DNA of 64,000 bases from Paractinoplanes brasiliensis (GCF_004362215.1 NZ_SNWR01000002.1:1612001-1676000); one strand, 5' to 3'. Numbered from the stretch's first letter, positions 15,662 through 24,854 are shown. Notes: generated from the letters alone by a model not told the origin. Translations and numbers: made by a program.

Positions 15662-17856
15662 TCCGCTTCGGGCTGCGTCTCACGGTGGCGGGAGGCCGTG
15701 AGGCGCTGGTACGGCTCGCGGTGGTCGCCGTGGCGCTGGCGCTCGGGGTCGGCATGCTGCTGACCGCGCTGACCGGGCTCGGCGGCGTCACCGCGCAGGC
15801 CGACCGGTACGCGTGGCTGAACTCGGCCAACGAGCCCGGCGCCGAGCAGGGCCCGGACCCGTTGTGGTGGCACCTGCGCACGGACATCGTCGGCGACGAG
15901 GTCGCGGCCCGGATCGACCTGGCCGCCTCCGGCCCGCGGTCCCCGATCCCGCCGGGCCTGGACAGGTTGCCGGCCCCGGGTGAGTTCTTCGCCTCGCCGG
16001 CGCTCGCCGAGCGGCTGGCCGTCACGCCCACCGACCAGCTCGGCGACCGCTACCCCGCCCGGATGGCCGGCACCATCGGCGACGCCGCGCTGCCCGCGCC
16101 CGACTCGCTGATCGCGGTGGCCGGTTACTCCCCCGCCGAGCTGTCCCAGCGATCCGAGGCGTCACGGGTCGGCAGGATCGCCGACACGCCTCCCGACCGC
16201 TGCCGGAACTGGTGCTTCACCGGCGTCAACACGGCCGGTGTCAGGCTGATCCTCGCGGTGGTGTCCGCGGCGCTCATCTTCCCGCTGTTCATCCTGATCG
16301 CGACGACGACCAGGCTGTCGGCGACCAGGCGGGAACAACGGTTCGCGGCCATGCGCCTGGCCGGTGGCACGCCGCGGCAGATCGCCCTGCTCGCCGCGGT
16401 CGAGGCCGCCGTGTCGGCGATCGCGGGCACAGCCGGCGGGTTCGCGGTCTTCTTCGCCGCACGGGGCACGGTGGCTGGTGTCCCGTTCACCGGCGCGCCG
16501 ATGTTCCCCTCCGACCTGGCCCTGACCGCGCCGATCGCGCTCGGGGTGGTGCTGGGTGTGCCCGCGCTGGCCGTCGTGGCCGCGCTGGTGTCCCTGCGGC
16601 GGGTGCGGATCTCGCCGCTGGGCGTGACCCGTCAGGCACGGCCGCGCCCGCCCCGCGCGTGGCGGACAGTCCCGCTCCTCCTCGGACTCGGCGAGCTGGC
16701 CTACTTCATCGGGCGGCGCCCACCGACCACGAACGAGCAGGTCACCGCGTACCTGTCGGGGATTTTTCTGACGATGACCGGGCTGCTGATCGCCGGCCCG
16801 TGGCTCACGATGACCGCCGCGCGTCTGGTCGCCCGCAGGGCCGGTGGCACCGCGTCGCTGATCGCCGCCCGCCGCTTGGCCGCCAACCCGAAGGCCGGGT
16901 TCCGCGCGGTCAGCGGCCTGGTCATCGCGTTGTTCGTGACGACGGTCGCGATCGGCATCATGGGCACGATCTCGGCCGGCCGGGGTCCCGGCGCGTCGGC
17001 CGCCGACCGGTCGAGGCTCATCACCATGATCCGCGGTGATTCCACCGACCCGGTTCCGGCGGCACTGCAGGGCACTTCCGGCGTACGGGAAATCGCCGTG
17101 ACCCGCAAGCCGCCGGAGTCGATGCCCATCCCCCGCGACGAGATCGGCAGCTGGGGTTTCCCGTCCTCGCTGGCCACCTGCGCGGACCTCGCCATGCTCT
17201 CGAACGGGCGCTGCGCGCCGGGGGCCGAGGTGGCCTGGACGTGGCACGACCTGCAGGGCCCGGACGGCTGGGCCGGCACGTGGCCCACCGCCGACATCCC
17301 CGCCGCGGCCCTGCGCTCGTTGCCGGCGGACGCGTTCGTCACGCTCACCGACGGCACGTCGGACGCGCGGGCCAGGGCCCGTACAGTGATCGAAAAAGCC
17401 CTGCCGGCCGCGAGGCCGCCGTACACCGAGGGTGAAGGCCGCACCGAGAACGACCGCGTCTTCGACGGCTGGACACGACTGGCCGACGTGGTGGTGCTGG
17501 CCGGCCTGGCCATCGCCGGATGCAGCCTGGCCGTCAGCGTGGCGGGCGGGCTGAGCGAACGCAAGCGCCCGTTCAGCATGCTGCGCCTGACGGGGGTGCC
17601 GCTGTCCACTTTGCGCCGGGTCGTGGCCCTGGAGAGCGTAACCCCGTTGCTGGCCGCCTCGGCTGTCGCCTTGGGCGCGGGGCTGCTGGCGGCACACCTG
17701 TTCCTGCGGGCCCAGCTGGACACGTCGCTACGGCTGCCGGGATTCGGGTTCTACGCCGTCGTGCTGACGGGGCTCGCCGCGCCGCTGGGCGTGATCAGCC
17801 TGACGTTGCCCCTGTTGCGTCAGATCACCGGTCCGGAGGTGGCCCGCAACGAGTGA
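15658..17856 (+). CDS. FtsX-like ABC transporter permease
   Basis: 732 residues with about ten hydrophobic helices: one at the N-terminus, groups at about 190-340 and 345-445, then a large extracytoplasmic stretch, and the last three at about 610-725. This is the duplicated FtsX-domain layout of actinobacterial exporters. It is the membrane partner of the ATPase just upstream and is probably involved in antibiotic, peptide or lipid efflux; the substrate is not readable. Overlaps the ATPase gene by 4 bp. Confidence 0.88.
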   Translation: MIRFGLRLTVAGGREALVRLAVVAVALALGVGMLLTALTGLGGVTAQADRYAWLNSANEPGAEQGPDPLWWHLRTDIVGDEVAARIDLAASGPRSPIPPGLDRLPAPGEFFASPALAERLAVTPTDQLGDRYPARMAGTIGDAALPAPDSLIAVAGYSPAELSQRSEASRVGRIADTPPDRCRNWCFTGVNTAGVRLILAVVSAALIFPLFILIATTTRLSATRREQRFAAMRLAGGTPRQIALLAAVEAAVSAIAGTAGGFAVFFAARGTVAGVPFTGAPMFPSDLALTAPIALGVVLGVPALAVVAALVSLRRVRISPLGVTRQARPRPPRAWRTVPLLLGLGELAYFIGRRPPTTNEQVTAYLSGIFLTMTGLLIAGPWLTMTAARLVARRAGGTASLIAARRLAANPKAGFRAVSGLVIALFVTTVAIGIMGTISAGRGPGASAADRSRLITMIRGDSTDPVPAALQGTSGVREIAVTRKPPESMPIPRDEIGSWGFPSSLATCADLAMLSNGRCAPGAEVAWTWHDLQGPDGWAGTWPTADIPAAALRSLPADAFVTLTDGTSDARARARTVIEKALPAARPPYTEGEGRTENDRVFDGWTRLADVVVLAGLAIAGCSLAVSVAGGLSERKRPFSMLRLTGVPLSTLRRVVALESVTPLLAASAVALGAGLLAAHLFLRAQLDTSLRLPGFGFYAVVLTGLAAPLGVISLTLPLLRQITGPEVARNE

Positions 17857-17936
17857 CCCGGGCCGGTTCGGTGGCGCCCGCTTCCCCGCGCAGGCCGAGC
17901 CCGGCTCTCACTCAGGGCGTGCACGGCCCGGCCGCT

Positions 17937-18788
17937 TCAACCAGCGGTCAGCGACTGGGTGCCGAGGACGACGGCCAGGGCGAGCCGGTCGGCGTCCTCG
18001 GTGCCCGGCTCGGCCGTGTAGACCATGATGCGCAGGTCGTCGAGGGCCACGACCAGCGTGTCGCAGTCGAGCGTGATGCGGCCCACCGCCGGATGGTCGA
18101 TGATCTTGCGTTTCGACGTGTCCCCCGGTGCGGGTGGCGGGGTGTCGCTGTCCCACAGCTCGGCGAAACGCGGGCCGGCCTCGGCGAGGTCGCCCACCAG
18201 CTTGCGCAGCGCCCGGTCGGCCGGGTACCGCGACGCGGTCAGCCGCAGATCGGCCACCAGCCGGGCCACGTGCTCGGCCTGCTCCTGCGGCGTGTGCACC
18301 ACCCGGGAGGCCGGGCCGAGCAGGTTACGCCAGATCGCGTTGCGCTCGATGCCGCGCCACGACGTGGTCTCACCCATCAGCGCGTCGTACGGCGCGTTGG
18401 CGAGCACCAGCGTCCAGGTGGCGTCGTACACGACCACCGGGGTGTGCCCGAGCCGGTCGAGCAGCCGCTGCACACTCGGGGTGACCCGGGACTGCACCAC
18501 GCCGAGTCCCGGGGCGGCGTGGCCGGCGAGCTGATGGAGCAGGTCCCGCTCGGCGTCCGGGAGCCGCAGCGCGCGGGCCAGCGCCTCCACCACCTGGGCC
18601 GAGGGCGCCGTCGCGCGGCCCTGCTCAAGGCGGGTGAGGTAGTCGGCCGAGATGCCGGCCAGCGCCGCCAGCTCCTCGCGGCGCAGCCCGGTGGCCCGGC
18701 GGCGGCGACCCGTCGGCACGCCCACGGCCTCGGGTGTCACACGGTCACGCCAGCGGCGCAGCATCCGGCCGAACTCCCACGACTCCAT
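17937..18788 (-). CDS. XRE-family regulator with MmyB-like domain (second copy)
   Basis: 283 residues, the same architecture as the regulator at 12396: an HTH (ATGLRREELAALAGISADYL, then TRLEQGRATAPS) and an MmyB-type sensor (VVVYDATWTLVLANAPYDAL, ending KRKIIDHPAVGRITLDCDTL). Divergent from an SDR gene with a 28-bp direct repeat in the shared promoter. This XRE/SDR pairing is common in actinobacteria; the regulator probably represses the dehydrogenase. Confidence 0.88.
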   Translation of the reverse strand: MESWEFGRMLRRWRDRVTPEAVGVPTGRRRRATGLRREELAALAGISADYLTRLEQGRATAPSAQVVEALARALRLPDAERDLLHQLAGHAAPGLGVVQSRVTPSVQRLLDRLGHTPVVVYDATWTLVLANAPYDALMGETTSWRGIERNAIWRNLLGPASRVVHTPQEQAEHVARLVADLRLTASRYPADRALRKLVGDLAEAGPRFAELWDSDTPPPAPGDTSKRKIIDHPAVGRITLDCDTLVVALDDLRIMVYTAEPGTEDADRLALAVVLGTQSLTAG

Positions 18789-18817
18789 ACCGTCGAGTCT
18801 GCGCGCCCGGCCCGCGG

Positions 18818-18889
18818 TTGTCCTGGCCCTGGCAGTCCTACGCAAGCTGCCGGTTCCGTTGTTGTCGTGGCCCTGACAGTCCTACGAAA
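18818..18889. promoter_or_regulatory. 28-bp direct repeats in the XRE/SDR promoter
   Basis: Two near-identical copies, 18818-18845 and 18862-18889, 44 bp apart. The shared core is GGCCCTGRCAGTCCTACG. The second copy lies 46 bp before the SDR start. Position suggests binding sites of the MmyB-type regulator; the TCCTA element also occurs in the palindrome of the paralogous module at 13278-13284. Confidence 0.6.
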
Positions 18890-18935
18890 ACCGGACGGCT
18901 GCCTGCCCGGCCCGGCGAGCAGCAGGCTGGTCGGC

Positions 18936-19844
18936 ATGACAACCGTTCTGATCACCGGCCCGACCCGCGGTCTGGGCCGGGCCACGACACTGGCCATGGC
19001 GGGCCGCCCGCAGGCCGAACGCCCCGATCTGCTGCTGGTCGGACGCCCCGGTCACGCGCTCACCGACGTCGCGAACGAGGCCCGTACGCTCGGCGCAACC
19101 GTCCACGAGATCGGCGCCGACCTGTCCCGGCTCGCCGACGTGCGGGCCGCGGCCACGACCGTACGGGAAATGCTCGATGCCGGGGTGGTGCGGCCGCTCC
19201 GGGCGCTGATCGCCAACGCGGGCGCCATGACCGCCGACACGCGCAAGGCGTCGGCCGACGGGTACGAGATGACGTTCGCGGTGAACCACCTCGCGCACGC
19301 CCAGCTGATCGGCGACCTGGTGGATGTGCTGGACACGCCCGCGCGGATCGTGCTGCTCGGGTCGAACACCTACCACGCCAACTTCTGGCGGCGCCTGCTG
19401 CACGTGCCCGCCGCTGAGTGGACCGACCCCATCGACATCGCGCGCCCGGCCCCGGGTTCGGCCGGCGTGGCCTACTCCAACGCCAAGCTCGCCGTCCTCT
19501 ACTACGCCCACGAGCTGCAACGACACGTCGGCCCCGGCATCAACGTCTCGGTCTTCGAACCCGGCTGGATGCCCGGCACCGCGCTGGGCCGCGACACCCC
19601 CGCCGCCGTCCAGGCCATCGGCCGCGCGATCGCCCGCATCCCCGGCGTCGCCACCCCCGAGACCTCCGGCCCGCAGCTGGCCTCGATGGCGCTGGACCCC
19701 CGGTGGGCCGGCCTGCGCGACGGCGCCTTCGTCGTCCGCGACCGCCTGACCCAGGTCGAGCCGGTCGCCGTCGACCCCGAACGCGAGCGCCGCCTGTGGG
19801 CCGCCACCACCGAACTCCTGCAAAGGCGATCGATGAAATACTGA
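18936..19844 (+). CDS. Short-chain dehydrogenase/reductase (SDR)
   Basis: 302 residues. The Rossmann fold has TGPTRGLGRATTLAMAG (TGxxxGxG), NAGAM, and a YSNAKLAVLYY active site (YxxxK). The catalytic Ser is probably in VLLGSNTYH. The length is in the range of light-dependent protochlorophyllide reductase-like/retinol dehydrogenase-like SDRs. Substrate unknown. ATG 18936 is supported by the start of the fold two residues later. Likely controlled by the divergent MmyB-type regulator. Confidence 0.88.
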   Translation: MTTVLITGPTRGLGRATTLAMAGRPQAERPDLLLVGRPGHALTDVANEARTLGATVHEIGADLSRLADVRAAATTVREMLDAGVVRPLRALIANAGAMTADTRKASADGYEMTFAVNHLAHAQLIGDLVDVLDTPARIVLLGSNTYHANFWRRLLHVPAAEWTDPIDIARPAPGSAGVAYSNAKLAVLYYAHELQRHVGPGINVSVFEPGWMPGTALGRDTPAAVQAIGRAIARIPGVATPETSGPQLASMALDPRWAGLRDGAFVVRDRLTQVEPVAVDPERERRLWAATTELLQRRSMKY

Positions 19845-19881
19845 GACGGTCATGCCCTCGACACTGGGAGATCGCGCCCTG

Positions 19882-20583
19882 ATGGTTGCCTTCGAGTTGG
19901 CTGTTCAGGACGCGTACGGGCTGGCCGTGGCGGCACGTGCCGGCGTCGACCGCATCGAGCTGTGCTCGGCGCTGCCGCTGGGCGGGGTCACGCCGTCGCT
20001 CGGGTTCATCGAGGCGGCCGTGGCGACGCCCGGCATTCCGCCGGTGCACGTGCTGGTGCGGCCACGGCCGGGCGGTTTCGAATACTCCGCCGACGAGGTG
20101 GCGACAACCCTTTCCGACGTACGGCATGCGATCGCAGCCGGGGCGTCCGGGGTGGTGATCGGGGGCGTACGAGAGGGACGGGTGGACGTCGACCTGGTCA
20201 GCCGGGTCGCCGACACCGGCACCGAGGTGACCTTCCACCGCGCCTTCGACACCCTGGCCTCGCCTGGCGAAGCCATCGACGACCTGGTCAAACTCGGGGT
20301 GCGCCGCATCCTCACCTCGGCCGGCGCCACCAGCGTGGCCGACGCCCTGCCCGCGCTGGCCCGCCTGGTCGCCGAGGCCGCCGGCCGCATCGAGGTCATG
20401 GCGGGCGGGGGTGTGCGCCCCGAGGTCGTCGCCGCGATCGTGCGCACCGGTGTCCCGGCCGTGCACGCCTCGGCCAAACGCACCCTGCCCGGCAGCGGGG
20501 GTGTCTCACTGGGCACGGCCGACGCCGGTCGCGAGACCACGGACGAGGCCGAGGTCGCCCGCATCATCGCCGAACTGTCCTAA
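19882..20583 (+). CDS. cutC: Copper homeostasis protein CutC
   Basis: 233-residue TIM barrel. FELAVQDAYGLAVAARAGVD, then RIELCSALPLGGVTPSLG, VHVLVRPRPGGFEYS, GVVIGGVREGRVD, VTFHRAFDTL and RRILTSAGATSV are the CutC family blocks. CutC binds Cu(I) and is linked to copper tolerance, though its precise role is disputed. ATG 19882 is preferred to ATG 19852 because family members start immediately before this first strand. Its end overlaps the convergent SDR gene by 4 bp. Confidence 0.9.
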   Translation: MVAFELAVQDAYGLAVAARAGVDRIELCSALPLGGVTPSLGFIEAAVATPGIPPVHVLVRPRPGGFEYSADEVATTLSDVRHAIAAGASGVVIGGVREGRVDVDLVSRVADTGTEVTFHRAFDTLASPGEAIDDLVKLGVRRILTSAGATSVADALPALARLVAEAAGRIEVMAGGGVRPEVVAAIVRTGVPAVHASAKRTLPGSGGVSLGTADAGRETTDEAEVARIIAELS

Positions 20584-21377
20584 CGCCGCAGGTCGTGGCG
20601 TTTGTGGGTCAATTTCTCGACCAATGCCGTGGGGACCAGGCGGCGTAACGGGAACACGACTGCGGCGTTGCTGCCGACGGCGTACCGCTGCCGGGGTTTG
20701 CTCGCCTCGATCGCGGTGACGATGGTGGCGGCGACCCGTTCCGCGGAAATGCCGGCCGCCTCGTTGCGGTTGAGGGCGGCCAGCATGCGCTCGTAATCCG
20801 CGCGGTGCGGCGAATCCGGGGCGATGTAACTCGTGCGGCGCTCGCTGATGCCGGTCGCGATCGAACCCGGTTCCACCGTCGTCAGCCACACCCCGTACGG
20901 GGAGAACTCGTGCCGGGCGGCGTTGGCGAACCCTTTGACGGCCGCTTTCGTCGCGACGTAGGACGACCTGTAAGCCAACGGGAACGACGCGAGCATCGAA
21001 CCGACCATCACCACCCGGCCGTATCCCCGCTCACGCATGCCGGGCAGAGCCAACTGCGCCAGCCGTACGGGGCCGAGGACGTTGACCTGGAAAATACGGC
21101 GCAACGCGTCGGCGGGCAGTTCCTCGAACGGTCCGGACTGGCTCTCGCCGGCATTGTTCACGAGGACGTCGACGGTTTTCAGAGGCTCGGCCAGCGCCTC
21201 GATCGAGGCCGGGTCGGTGAGGTCGAGCGGCAGGTAATCGACGCCCTCGACGGGTTGCGCGACCTTTTCCGGCCGGCGGCTCGTGCCGAGAACCCGGTAA
21301 CCCTTCGCCACGAGGGCGGCGGCCGTGGCCAGGCCGATGCCGGACGAGGCGCCGGTGACCAACGCGGTGCGTTCCAT
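20580..21377 (-). CDS. Short-chain dehydrogenase/reductase
   Basis: 265 residues. TALVTGASSGIGLATAAALV binds the cofactor, NNAGES is the structural motif, and the active site is VGSMLASFPLAYRSSYVATK with Ser, Tyr and Lys in place. The C-terminus is basic (KLTHKRHDLRR). The classical/long-tailed SDR group includes steroid and lipid dehydrogenases; the substrate is not readable. Monocistronic, with a repeat array upstream. Confidence 0.87.
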   Translation of the reverse strand: MERTALVTGASSGIGLATAAALVAKGYRVLGTSRRPEKVAQPVEGVDYLPLDLTDPASIEALAEPLKTVDVLVNNAGESQSGPFEELPADALRRIFQVNVLGPVRLAQLALPGMRERGYGRVVMVGSMLASFPLAYRSSYVATKAAVKGFANAARHEFSPYGVWLTTVEPGSIATGISERRTSYIAPDSPHRADYERMLAALNRNEAAGISAERVAATIVTAIEASKPRQRYAVGSNAAVVFPLRRLVPTALVEKLTHKRHDLRR

Positions 21378-21416
21378 CGCAGCACCCTATCGGGTGGATC
21401 AATCGGCGGGGCCGTG

Positions 21417-21660
21417 CGCTTTGAGCTCGGCCGCTCGGTCACTCCGCTTTGAGCTCGGCCGCTTGGTCATTCCGCCTTCGGCTCGGCGCTGGCCGTTCCG
21501 CCTTCGGCTCGGCGCTGGCCGTTCCGCCTTCGGCTCGGCGCTTGGTCATTCGGCCTTCGGCTCGGCGCTTGGCCGTTCCGCTTTCGGCTCGGCGCTTGGC
21601 CGTTCCGCTTTCGGCTCGGCGCTTGGCCGTTCCGCTTTCGGCTCGGCGCTTGGTCATTCC
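21417..21660. repeat. Minisatellite, about 9 copies of a 26-28 bp unit
   Basis: Units of the type GCTTTCGGCTCGGCGCTTGG plus CCGTTCC run from about 21417 to 21660. Units 3-9 have TTCGGCTCGGCGCT, while the outer two have TTGAGCTCGGCCGCT. The array abuts the 3' end of the ArsR gene. Both the gene end (minus strand GCCGAGCTGAAAGC, coding AELKAHSPAE) and the far end of the array (GCCGAGCTCAAAGC) match the unit, so the array seems to have grown from the gene's own 3' end. Confidence 0.85.
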
Positions 21661-21992
21661 GCGGGGCTGTGCGCTTTCAGCTCGGCCAGTAGTCCGTCGC
21701 GGTCGGCGAGCACCGAGCCCAGGATCCGGCGGCCCGCGGCCAGCAGGTCGGCCACGTCCGGGGTGCTCAACGCGTACATGACCAGCGCGCCGTCGCGGAA
21801 CGAGGTGACCACTCCGGTGCGGCGCAGCACGGCCAGCTGCTGCGACAGGTTGGACGGCTCGACGTCGATCTCGGACAGCAGATCGCGTACCGGAAGCGGG
21901 CCGGCCTGCAGCAGCTCGAGCACCCGGATCCGCACCGGATGGCCCAGCGTGCGGAACATTTCGGCCTTCGCCTGGTAGAGCGGCACTGACAT
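21654..21992 (-). CDS. ArsR-family transcriptional regulator
   Basis: 112 residues. Winged helix with KAEMFRTLGHPVRIRVLELL, LLSEIDVEPSNLSQQLAVLR and DGALVMYALSTPDVADLL. No CxC metal-binding motif is present, so it is probably not a classic metal sensor. ATG 21992 is preferred over ATG 22007 because GGGGGAG lies at the right distance. The target is not evident; no obvious efflux gene is adjacent. The 3' end runs into the minisatellite. Confidence 0.87.
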   Translation of the reverse strand: MSVPLYQAKAEMFRTLGHPVRIRVLELLQAGPLPVRDLLSEIDVEPSNLSQQLAVLRRTGVVTSFRDGALVMYALSTPDVADLLAAGRRILGSVLADRDGLLAELKAHSPAE

Positions 21993-22236
21993 CGACGTCT
22001 CCCCCACCTGAATGCGTGCCGACCACTGTACGGAATTCCCCGGGCCGCCGATGAACAGGCCCGATCCGCGACGATCATGAATTGGCGACCTGGCGAATTG
22101 CGAAAGTCTTCAATTCGACTCCCCTACACGATCACTCTGCGGTGCCGGCACGTCGGCGCGACGGACTTGCTGTCCGATCGACACCGGCCGCTGCGGTCCA
22201 TGCTGGGCGCACACAGACGGAAGGAGCACACGGGGC

Positions 22237-22608
22237 ATGGCCGGGATGGATGTGGCACTCAAGGACGCCCTCGGGGTCGAAGGCGCGATCGCGGTAGCGG
22301 TGGTCGACTCGACCAGCGGCATGGCACTGGGGACGGCGGGCGGCGGTTTCGGCTTCGACGTCACCGTCGCGGCGGCCACCAACACGGAGGTGTTGCGCGC
22401 GAAAATGCGGACGCTGGAAATGCTCGGAATGGAGGAGACGGTCGAGGACATCCTCGTCACGCTGGGCTCGCAATACCACCTGATCCGGCCGGTCAACAAA
22501 CCGGACGGCCGCGGTCTTTTCGTCTATCTGGCCCTGCACCGGGACCGCGCGAACCTGGCGATGGCCCGGCACCGTTTGCGCACCATCGAACAGCAGCTGG
22601 AAATCTGA
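22237..22608 (+). CDS. Roadblock/LC7-domain protein
   Basis: 123 residues. The sequence fits the roadblock/LC7 fold: AIAVAVVDSTSGMALGTAGG, MRTLEMLGMEETVEDILVTL and GLFVYLALHRDRANLAMARH. Such proteins bind small GTPases of the MglA type; in actinobacteria they often belong to conservon-like sets. Here no GTPase, kinase or DUF742 gene is adjacent, so it stands alone. GGAAGGAG lies 8 nt before ATG 22237. Function unknown. Confidence 0.7.
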   Translation: MAGMDVALKDALGVEGAIAVAVVDSTSGMALGTAGGGFGFDVTVAAATNTEVLRAKMRTLEMLGMEETVEDILVTLGSQYHLIRPVNKPDGRGLFVYLALHRDRANLAMARHRLRTIEQQLEI

Positions 22609-22689
22609 GCCCCGGGCCTGGGTTGTCGGGCCGAGCCGGCGACCGAGCCTGTCTACTGCGTGGGCCCCATGATTGCGCGGCGATCGCGG

Positions 22690-22855
22690 TGGACTCGCCG
22701 TTTCTGTTGCACTCGCCGTTTCCACCGCACTCGGCGGTTCCGTTGCAGTCGGCGGTTGCGATGCACTCAGCGGTCGCGATGCACTCGGCGACAGCGATGC
22801 ACTCGCCGTTTCCGGTGCACTCGCCGTTCCGGTGCACTCGGCGGCTGCGCGGCTC
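22690..22855. repeat. Degenerate 18-bp tandem repeat
   Basis: About nine units resembling GCACTCGCCGTTTCCGTT. The unit varies (GCACTCGGCGG..., GCACTCAGCGG...) but keeps a GCACTC start every 18 bp. It encodes nothing convincing. Confidence 0.8.
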
Positions 22856-22936
22856 GGTTTTGGCGCCACTGTTCACACGCCCCACCCACCCGGGGGCTGG
22901 CCCGCACGTTAGCGCATGTCAAGGCCGGGCCGCGGG

Positions 22937-22977
22937 TTATCCACAGGCGGCCGACGGGCGGCGGGCCCTGTGGACAA
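22937..22977. other. Inverted pair of DnaA-box-like 9-mers
   Basis: TTATCCACA at 22937-22945 and, on the other strand, TTGTCCACA at 22977-22969. Both match DnaA box consensus forms and face each other across 23 bp. They could also be the arms of a hairpin (GTTATCCACAGG with CCTGTGGACAAC, one mismatch). A single pair is too little for an origin. Confidence 0.4.
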
Positions 22978-23114
22978 CGGAACGCGATCATGACGGCGTC
23001 CGCGTAGCGTGAGGGCCGGGTCCAAGCCGTCGCGAGGGCCACGGTCCGGCACCAGCGGGCCGGTCATCGCGAGGGCGGCGCCCCGGTCCGGAGCCGTGCG
23101 GTGTGGGAGGTCGC

Positions 23115-24746
23115 GTGAGTCGTTTCGTCGAGGGTGTGGTCGCGAACGCCGAGCGGGCGCGCACCGGCATGGTGACCGGCGAGCCGGGCGCGGCCACCCG
23201 GCGCACATGGTCCGAGCTGCACGCTCAGGCCCGGCGCGTCGCGGGTGGGCTGATCGCGAACGGGCTTGGGCCGGGGCAGGCGGTGGCCGTGCTCGCGGGC
23301 ATGCCGGCCGAGATCGCCCCGGTCGCGCAGGGGGTCTGGCTGGCCGGCGGCAGCGTGACGATGCTGCACCAGCCCACCCCGCGCACCGACCTGGCCGTCT
23401 GGCGTGACGACACGTTGCGCGTGCTACGCATGATCGACGCACGACTGGTCGTCGTCGGGGCGCCGTTCGAGCAGATGGCGGCGGCCCTCACCGCGTACGG
23501 GATCAGGAACGTCAGCCCGTCCGTCCTGGCCGGCGGCGGCGACGCCGAGCCGGTCGAGGCCGACGAGGACAGTCTGGCGCTGCTGCAGCTGACCAGCGGT
23601 TCGACGGCCGAGCCCAAGGCCGTGCGCATCACCCACCGCAACCTGTTCGCCAACCTGACCGACTCGAGCACCCATCTGAGCTGCGGCGAGGACGGCGTCA
23701 TGGTGTCGTGGCTGCCGATGTTCCACGACATGGGCATGATCGGCTGCCTGGCGCTGCCCATGCTCAGCGGGCTCGAGCTGGTCAGCGTCACACCCGCCGA
23801 CTTCCTGAGCCGGCCGCTGCTGTGGGCCGAGCTGATGAGCAAGTACGGCGGCACGATCACCACGGCGCCCAACTTCGCGTGGGCGGTGCTCACCCGGCAA
23901 CTCGCCCGGGTCGAACCTGGCACGCTCGACCTGTCCACGCTGCGGGTCGCCTGCAACGGGGCCGAGCCGATCGACCCGGTGGCGATGCGCGCGTTCGTCA
24001 CCGCCGCGTCCCGGTTCGGGTTCGATCCCGGCGCGGTGAACTGCTGTTACGGCGCCGCCGAGAGCACCCTGGTGATCTCGCTGTCCGAGGTGTCCGACCC
24101 GATGATGCTCGACCGGGTCGACCCGGCGGCGCTCGAACGCGACAGGCTCGCCAAACCCGGCCCGCGCGAGATCCCGATGCTCGGGCGCCCGTTCCCCAGT
24201 GTCGAGGTCCGTGTGGTCGACGACGAGGGCGCGCCGCTCGGCGAACGCCAGGTCGGCCGGCTGCAGCTACGTGGCGAGTCGGTCACCGACGGCTACATCA
24301 CGCCCGACGGGTTCGAGCCGGCGCGCGATGCCGAGGGCTGGCTCGACATCGGCGACGAGGGCTACGTGGCCGACGGGCAGATCGTCGTCTGCGGGCGGCG
24401 CAAAGACGTGATCATCATGGGCGGCCGCAACATCTATCCGACCGACATCGAGCGGGCGGCAGGAGCGGTTCCCGGCGTACGCGAGGGCAACGTCGCCGCC
24501 GTACGCCTGCTCGCCGGTGACGGGGTGGCACGCGAGTCGTTCGCGGTGCTGGCCGAGTCCCGCCAGGCCGGTGACGCGGACGCCGCCGAACAGATCGCCA
24601 AGGAGGTCACTTCGCGGGTGGTCGCGGAGGTCGACGCGCGGCCCGCCGCCGTGCGCGTCGTGCCGCCCGGCTCGCTGCCCAAGACCCCGTCCGGCAAGTT
24701 GCGCCGGGCGGCCGCGCGCGCCCTGCTGGGAAATACAAGTGATTGA
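23115..24746 (+). CDS. Fatty-acyl-AMP ligase / fatty-acid CoA ligase
   Basis: 543-residue member of the ANL superfamily that adenylates a fatty acid. Motif A3 is LLQLTSGSTAEPKAV. SWLPMFHDMGMIGCLALPML and TTAPNFAWAVLTRQL resemble the FAAL group. CYGAAEST is A5, GWLDIGDEG A7, GRRKDVIIMGGRNIYPTDIE A8, and PKTPSGKLRR near the C-terminus holds the A10 lysine. GTG 23115 has GGGAGG 6-11 nt upstream. No polyketide or peptide synthase is adjacent, so whether it hands the acyl group to CoA or to a carrier protein is open. Confidence 0.87.
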   Translation: MSRFVEGVVANAERARTGMVTGEPGAATRRTWSELHAQARRVAGGLIANGLGPGQAVAVLAGMPAEIAPVAQGVWLAGGSVTMLHQPTPRTDLAVWRDDTLRVLRMIDARLVVVGAPFEQMAAALTAYGIRNVSPSVLAGGGDAEPVEADEDSLALLQLTSGSTAEPKAVRITHRNLFANLTDSSTHLSCGEDGVMVSWLPMFHDMGMIGCLALPMLSGLELVSVTPADFLSRPLLWAELMSKYGGTITTAPNFAWAVLTRQLARVEPGTLDLSTLRVACNGAEPIDPVAMRAFVTAASRFGFDPGAVNCCYGAAESTLVISLSEVSDPMMLDRVDPAALERDRLAKPGPREIPMLGRPFPSVEVRVVDDEGAPLGERQVGRLQLRGESVTDGYITPDGFEPARDAEGWLDIGDEGYVADGQIVVCGRRKDVIIMGGRNIYPTDIERAAGAVPGVREGNVAAVRLLAGDGVARESFAVLAESRQAGDADAAEQIAKEVTSRVVAEVDARPAAVRVVPPGSLPKTPSGKLRRAAARALLGNTSD

Positions 24747-24854
24747 CTGCGATAGATTGGCAGTCGGTTACCGGACAGTCGCTGGACATAGCGGCACTCC
24801 GTTTACTCCATACGATGGGTCGGGGCAAACCGATCCTTATGGAGGTGGAAAGTC

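Larger units (their letters stand above)
22609..23114. other. 506-bp gap with tandem repeats and DnaA-box-like sites
   Basis: Holds a degenerate 18-bp repeat array (about 22690-22855), two inverted DnaA-box-like sequences (22937-22977) and the promoter region of the acyl ligase gene. No gene is recognised in either strand. Confidence 0.5.

Noticed and set aside
22937..22977. Replication origin
   Set aside because: Only two DnaA-like boxes, and no dnaA, dnaN or parAB nearby.
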